From Trametopsis cervina (Eukaryota > Basidiomycota > Agaricomycetes > Polyporales > Irpicaceae): DNA of 64,000 bases. The stretch covers positions 1,180,638 to 1,244,637 of the forward strand of contig MU278351.1 of assembly GCA_022385755.1 (NCBI GenBank). Direction: 5' to 3'. Under the pieces are notes generated by a model. It made no database searches. It was not told where the DNA came from and worked only from the letters and a program-made list of their open reading frames with translations. Made by a program: the position numbers and the translations under genes. Every line of letters starts with the position of its first letter. Positions within the stretch are counted from its first letter, which is position 1. This document shows, one piece after another, positions 59,104 through 64,000 of this stretch.

Positions 59104-61397
59104 ATGAACAACCACCAACGAGATCTCGTAGGGATACCCTCGCATCTTATTTCCCCTGATACATTCAGCCGTACTCGCCCTAATGACATTAAACGTATGA
59201 TGCGAACTGGCCTCCCATATTCCAGGTACGTTGTCTTCCTCATTCTATTGGAGGACGACAAATGGTAAATACAAAGCTAGCCAGATGTCTATCAGCACAC
59301 ACATCCTGTGTGAATGCTTTGGCGATTTCGCCAGATGGTAGATGGCTGGCGAGTGGCGGCGATGGTGAAGATATGCCATCTTGCTATATGCCGCGACTGA
59401 TTACCGCGGCGGGGAGCAGATCCATGCATTCTACTATGGGATTTCCACCAGGACGACCTACTTGCTCCATCGGAAGGCTTACGAGGGCCGAGGGTACGTT
59501 GTAATGTTATTAATTATCGGCTGGTATCACGAGGGCATGCCCTAGGCGAATGTCTTTGCTTTGACGTTCTCCCCAAGCGGTCGACACCTCGTTTCGTGCG
59601 TAGCAGCAGTGTGAGTATGCAAACCATTGACTTCATGTCACTCTGGACGTTACAGAGGCGACGCGAGCAATGGGGTGCTGAAATATGACTTACATGGCCT
59701 GTCGACGACTTCCATTGAGCTCATGCTGCCGACCGAGTCGTATATGACACACTCGGTAAGTTGCTCGTGGTCTAGCACATTGTCCATCGTCACAAACCCT
59801 TGCCTATAGAATAGCATACGTGCAGTTTCTTTCCATCCTCAATCAGACGACGTATTCCTCAGTGCTAGGTGGGCAAATGCGTGGCTACATTGAACGAAAT
59901 AGCACACTCACATCAGCTACCAATACAGTGAAGATGGTCGTATTGTTATGCACGACTCACGGAGCGATCAAAGAATGTCCAGGGCACAGTCGACTGTCCA
60001 AAAAGCCACCGAGTTCACAGGATGTCAATTCCACCCTGAGGCACCAGGTATATTTCTGACTTCCGAGGCCAACGGTCAAGTATGTCTCAGGGATACGCGG
60101 ATGGCCTTTGGCCCCTTAAACAGCCGGTCTAATGACGGGATCGTGCAGCAGGCAAGTCAAGAGCTCTTTCTATCTGTATGACAAACTGACGGTGTCTCCA
60201 GTATGTCACGAAAATAGGGAAACCGAAGGTATCTTACGTAACCCAACCAGACGCGTCCAGTGCAGTCTTTGACCGAACAGGTACGCTATTGTGAGGTACA
60301 CCCTAGCCAGAGACCTGAGCTAATGGATTCCAGGCACTAAATTTGCCATCACATTTCGAGGCTATCTGCCCACGATCTATAGTATCGACGATCCAAATCC
60401 CGTGGCCACCTGCTTCGCGCGATATCTGCCAGATGGCACTCCTGTCCCTCCAGGAAAGCGTACTTATGCTAATACAAGTACTATGAAGGTAGGACTGCAC
60501 AGTTGTTAGGCGTCAACGTACCCATGTTTAGTAGCAAAACGCACCGATAGCATGGGTCGTTTGGCGGACCTGGGCTAGACAGGGACGAGTATTACTCCGC
60601 AGGCTCCGAAGACTTCTGTGGTTACGTCTGGGAGATCCCAGAGGTTCAAACCTTGAAACAGAGACGAGAGATTGTCTCGGACACCTCGTTCTACGGCCGC
60701 GATCCCGCCACCGTAGGTGAGGCTGATAGCCTGGCTCTGATTATTACAGAATATCTGATATCTTCAGGATTTGCGTCGAATTCGGGAGGTGAGCGGTGTA
60801 TCCCTGTCGAGCTTCACACACCGCTATCCCGCCTCGGAGGTACGTCCACTACCACAGTCAATACCAACCCACCAAGATAATCTAAGTGTTTCCTCTCCGA
60901 TTTCCATCAGGCCACAGATCCATAGTGAACACAACACTTTTTCACCCCAACTGGCCATTCGTCCTGACTGCGGGCGTCGAGCGGCACATCATGCTGCATA
61001 GTGCCTCGTCCAATACACCATGCGCCGTTGACCTGACACCGACAACGAAGGAGGTGCGCGATCTGCCTGAACCAAGCGTGCTTGATCGTCAGCGAGCGTT
61101 GGAGGCGTCGACCGCGGGGCCTCTGATACCTAGGCCATGGCCCGAGCTTGATGACTCGGACGATTCGAGAACAATTGCGCTGTTCGATGAGTAAGTGGAA
61201 TCTTCCGTGACTGCATTTGAGTGGCACAGATGAGACTTAACGCGCTGGCTGCAAACAGGATCTTACGGAGAGAGCAGGACTTCGATGTGTTTCGTAGTAG
61301 AATGTTGTATGGGTTAGACGACGACTACTACAGCATGTTTGGAGACGGGCATGCGCACATGGATGATGATTCAGATGATGCTATGTACCTAACCTGA
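59104..61397 (+). CDS. WD40 protein, DCAF5-like
   Basis: Likely substrate receptor of a Cullin4-DDB1 ubiquitin ligase, by similarity to DCAF5. Thirteen exons are inferred: 59104-59229, 59277-59364, 59420-59493, 59546-59610, 59656-59755, 59810-59868, 59929-60151, 60202-60280, 60334-60488, 60551-60716, 60768-60839, 60911-61190 and 61259-61397, about 541 residues. Blades include ARCLSAHTSCVNALAISPDG, WLASGGDD...ILLWDFHQDD, NVFALTFSPSGRHLVSC, IRAVSFHP...SEDGRIVMHDSR, FTGCQFHPEAPGIFLTSEAN and HRSIVNTTLFHPNWPFVLTA. The C-terminus is acidic (MDDDSDDAMYLT). Every junction from exon 2 onwards keeps phase. Only the first is unsettled: the better donor at 59226 puts exon 2 out of frame, so the model uses a weak gttgtc donor at 59230. 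The seventh intron starts with GC (60152). Confidence 0.82.
60152..60201 (+). other. GC-AG intron in the WD40 gene
   Basis: The donor reads CAG|gcaagt and the acceptor ctccag, with a ctgac branch-like site between. Removing it joins Gln-Gln to YVTKIGKPKVSY in frame, while reading through would shift the frame. GC-AG introns are a known minor class that keeps an otherwise strong donor consensus, as here. Confidence 0.75.
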
Positions 61398-61600
61398 TCG
61401 GCAGTTTAGTCTCACGTAGTTATTGCCTCGCAAGTCGTAGCAAGTTGTACATTTAGTGTTTAGCGAATAGAGTGTGCTATAGATACAACATAGTGTATAA
61501 ATAGATCGCGGGGCGATATTACTATCTGTGTAGGCTTCAGGGATAGGAATTAGTGAAGAAGGAACGAACGAAAATTGAGACGGGGATATGATCAGCAGGT
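61398..61600. other. Short spacer between converging genes
   Basis: A 203-bp A/T-rich gap between stop codons. It must supply 3' ends to both the WD40 gene and the F-box gene, so their transcripts may overlap. Confidence 0.5.
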
Positions 61601-63118
61601 CTAGAACCACGACGCGAGTGTTTCCATGATCACAATACCTATACCAAGCACACTGCCAATTGCGGTTTCAAGACCGAGCCGGTAGAGACTCTTCGACACC
61701 TGCGGCCTTTCGCCGGCAAGTGTGTCTAATACACCAGCTTCCAGTTCGCCAGGTGTCAACAATGTCTCCCCAAGGGCATAGCTCGTTCTGTCGTATTGAA
61801 CGAGAGGTGAAACTGCGCGGCCACTCGAATGCACGGGCGGAACAGGGGCGTGCGAGAATAAGTGGTTGAAAACGCTGTCGGGCTTCGACGACGATGCTTG
61901 TGCACGATCCGGCAGTGGTGCATACTCGGCCTCCCGTTGTTTCGACAGCTTTGCCTGCTGGCCCTCTGTGTGTAGTCGCACGGCCTTCGCCTTCTGTTCG
62001 GCTAGTAGAACCAGCCAGTCCGCCCAGCTTCTTGCGACGACAGTCAGGGCTGCGTTCTTCCCGAGCGTGCATACACTTCCCGCAAGTTTCGCACCAAGGC
62101 CCGAACCCGACAAAACGTAGAAAGGCAGAGATTTCTTTTCGCTCATATCAGGTGCCCATGTATCGTCAATTGCGTCGGCATCAGATTTACGAGATGACTT
62201 CATGCCACGGACGGTCGAAATGGGCAAAAACCGCGCCCAGTCGCATTGAGGGTCAACAGTGCTGTTCGTTGCACCAGGGAACATAGAGCATGTGATGGTC
62301 TTGCGAGGTTGAGAAGGTGGCTCGCGGGTCTTGCCTTTCCGGTCGTTCTGTGAGGACGTACGTGTGGACGCTGTGTTTACGGAGGACTCTTCTTTTTCAG
62401 TGAGTCTGATGCGGGGAAGAAGGACGTCGTCGTCCATCATGATAAGAAATATGACCTGTTCTTCGCAGTAGTAGCGAGGGCGGTGAGCATTGCTGTACGT
62501 GGATCTGTGGTGATCCAGGTAGGAGTCGGAGTTCATTATAGACAGGGCCACAGAGGCAGGCGACAAGATGCCGGACGCAGGGCTTGAGTCCGTGTCTTCA
62601 GGCAACGACCCCATTTCATCTGGACATTGACTTGTAGCCATTGGGAGAAGAGGAAGACCGGCTTGCGATGGCCATTCGTACAACCAGGTAAGAAACTCGT
62701 CAGATAAACCGGGTTCCAGTTGTCCAGAGACCTGGTAGGCATATCGTCCGACGATAGAGACGTACTTGTCACGCTCGCCTTCAGAGAGCAGTGGCAGCCT
62801 GTCGGATTTCGATACTTTGGGGGTGCATAATGTGTTTTTGAGACAGGTGTTGCACGGAAGACCAGAACCAGAAGCAATCCACGCTTGAAGCAACCTCTTG
62901 GTGGCATGGGGGAGCCCAGCTTCGATAGCCGCATAGACTACGCTGCGCCAGCGATGATTAACGTTACGAAGATTGATCAGGGTATACAAAGGCAGATAGC
63001 ACGCGATTTCCAGCAGCAGCTCGTTCGGTAGTTCCGCCATCGTTGTGCGAGCAGGAGAGTGAAGAGGCCAGAGTACCAGTCGTCTAGTTCTAGTGGTCGT
63101 AATAGTTGTCGTTGACAT
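61601..63118 (-). CDS. F-box protein with C-terminal membrane helix
   Basis: A single exon coding 505 residues from the ATG at 63118. The F-box is at about 27-70 (MAELPNELLLEIACYLPLYT, LINLRNVNHRWRSVVYAAIE). A conserved-looking middle has CNTCLKNTLC (a possible zinc-binding CxxC...C), then Ser-rich stretches. Ordered parts follow: MFPGATNSTVDPQCDWARFL and LPFYVLSGSGLGAKLAGSVC. Near the end a hydrophobic helix of about 20 residues, LETAIGSVLGIGIVIMETLA, could anchor the protein in a membrane by its tail. An SCF ligase subunit tethered to ER or mitochondria is inferred. Its start lies 405 bp from the divergent phosphatase gene. Confidence 0.82.
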   Translation of the reverse strand: MSTTTITTTRTRRLVLWPLHSPARTTMAELPNELLLEIACYLPLYTLINLRNVNHRWRSVVYAAIEAGLPHATKRLLQAWIASGSGLPCNTCLKNTLCTPKVSKSDRLPLLSEGERDKYVSIVGRYAYQVSGQLEPGLSDEFLTWLYEWPSQAGLPLLPMATSQCPDEMGSLPEDTDSSPASGILSPASVALSIMNSDSYLDHHRSTYSNAHRPRYYCEEQVIFLIMMDDDVLLPRIRLTEKEESSVNTASTRTSSQNDRKGKTREPPSQPRKTITCSMFPGATNSTVDPQCDWARFLPISTVRGMKSSRKSDADAIDDTWAPDMSEKKSLPFYVLSGSGLGAKLAGSVCTLGKNAALTVVARSWADWLVLLAEQKAKAVRLHTEGQQAKLSKQREAEYAPLPDRAQASSSKPDSVFNHLFSHAPVPPVHSSGRAVSPLVQYDRTSYALGETLLTPGELEAGVLDTLAGERPQVSKSLYRLGLETAIGSVLGIGIVIMETLASWF

Positions 63119-63522
63119 ATTGTTAAAGTAGAAGTAGGGGCCGCGAGATTAAAATTAAAGCGAAGTAGTATATGTAGTGGCAGTGAAAGTGCAAGAGGTC
63201 TTTTGGACGGTGGCCAACTGTGGCCATGGCCGAAAGCCTCCGCCACGGCGTTTACCGAGCCATGTCCCAGGCTCTTTTGCAACTTCAACTCGACCAAGCC
63301 CAAGTTCGATTGTCCTTCAGTCCATAAACTGGCGGAAGCATTCGACTTGCATCCGAAGCCATGTTATCTACACAACACCACGGAATAGGCTAGACCAAAC
63401 AGGTTCGGACGAACTAGTAAGTGACATCACTGATAAGTCAATGCCTTAACTTGAGACGTTCAATCCACCGCAAGGCCGTTAAGCCGCTCACACGACCACT
63501 ATTTCCCCGCTCATAGCTCTAC
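63119..63522. promoter_or_regulatory. Divergent promoter of F-box and phosphatase genes
   Basis: A 404-bp gap between two divergent start codons, with no coding sequence recognised. Confidence 0.5.
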
Positions 63523-64000
63523 ATGGCCCGCGAGAAAGCATGTCTTTTACCTTCCCCAACTGTTTCAGAAGCACGGCCAGCAACGAGAAGGCTGAAACTG
63601 CGGGCCTTTGTATCCATTGTAGCCTTCGGACTCGCGCTCCTTTGCCTCATCGCCCTGCCGTCGTCGCGAGATCATTGGCCGCACCCTGAATTCCTCAGTG
63701 CAGGCGTCCCCACAAAAGTGCAGAAGCGTTGGGGCCAGTATGCGCCGTGGTTCCCAGCCGGGAGGTATGAGCACCCCCCGAGGGAGTGCAAGATCACGCA
63801 AGTCAACATTGTATGTCGTCTCCCAGAGTCTGAATGTTAATATAGCTAATGCATGCTCGACGTTTCCACTAGTTACAACGACATGGCGCTCGATATCCTG
63901 ACGAGGAGGATAGCTACAAGACAGCCGCGGAGCATCTCATGTCTGCGAAAGAGTTCCGTGACTCTAACCTCCAGTTTCTGAAACACTACAAGTATCAGTT
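63523..64000 (+). CDS. Histidine acid phosphatase (phytase-like), partial
   Basis: Branch 2 histidine acid phosphatase, which removes phosphate from phytate or other esters through a phosphohistidine. Exon 1 is 63523-63810 and exon 2 begins at 63873, joined in phase 0; the window ends inside it. A basic N-terminus is followed by a single hydrophobic helix, FVSIVAFGLALLCLIAL, about residues 29-45, so the protein is probably a type II membrane protein or is cleaved later. The active-site motif follows as ITQVNILQRHGARYP (RHGxRxP) just after the splice junction. WGQYAPWFPAGRY upstream of it is also typical of fungal phytases. The catalytic HD motif and C-terminus lie outside the window. Confidence 0.88.

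Noticed and set aside
1..64000. CRISPR arrays, bacterial operons, ribosome binding sites, phage genes
   Set aside because: The sequence is eukaryotic with spliceosomal introns throughout; no regularly spaced repeats were seen.

Overview
The window is nuclear DNA of a filamentous basidiomycete, most likely an Agaricomycete. Genes are cut by many short spliceosomal introns (about 50-60 bp, GT-AG, with CTRAY-like branch sites). Several families are typical of mushroom-forming fungi: DUF6533 membrane proteins, single-exon or two-exon F-box proteins, BTB proteins and arrestin-like proteins. Gene models were built by hand, joining open frames across GT-AG introns where the phase and the family motifs agreed. 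No bacterial, phage or CRISPR features were seen.

Layout: 0.9-6.0 kb (+) RRM+YTH RNA-binding protein. 6.0-13.2 kb is a long stretch without a recognisable gene. 13.3-13.9 kb (+) is a small secreted Cys-rich protein with a duplicated BAS2-like module. 14.3-15.9 kb and 17.5-19.3 kb (-) are two DUF6533 membrane proteins. 20.9-22.5 kb (-) is a BTB/POZ protein, divergent from 22.9-24.5 kb (+) translation factor eIF3i. 24.5-27.3 kb has no gene I can support. 27.3-30.7 kb (+) is a FYRN/FYRC chromatin protein. 31.3-32.9 kb (-) is a multispanning membrane protein of unknown function. 34.1-35.9 kb (+) is an F-box protein. 37.5-39.7 kb (-) is a third DUF6533 gene. 42.1-44.3 kb (-) is an MFS transporter of the allantoate permease type. 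A decayed membrane-protein fragment lies near 45 kb. 46.0-50.0 kb (+) is a large Ser-rich low-complexity protein. 50.7-52.1 kb (-) is an arrestin-like protein, followed by its broken tandem copy at 52.8-54.1 kb (-). 54.4-55.8 kb (+) is a three-domain gelsolin/severin. 56.0-57.6 kb (-) is an F-box/LRR-like protein, divergent from 58.0-58.7 kb (+) ribosomal protein eS19. 59.1-61.4 kb (+) is a DCAF5-like WD40 protein. 61.6-63.1 kb (-) is an F-box protein with a C-terminal membrane helix, divergent from 63.5 kb-edge (+) a histidine acid phosphatase (phytase-like) cut by the window edge.

These genes do not form an evident pathway. Conserved housekeeping genes (eIF3i, eS19, YTH, FYR protein, DCAF5-like, gelsolin) are interleaved with lineage-specific, fast-changing families (DUF6533, F-box, BTB, arrestin-like). 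Three F-box proteins, one BTB protein and one DCAF-like WD40 protein are all plausible ubiquitin-ligase substrate receptors, but their proximity may be chance. The most interesting items are the duplicated BAS2-like effector-type protein isolated in a gene desert, the YTH domain split by a roughly 215-residue insertion, two consecutive micro-exons in the MFS gene, the arrestin-like gene/pseudogene pair, and polypurine tracts filling the introns of two neighbouring genes.
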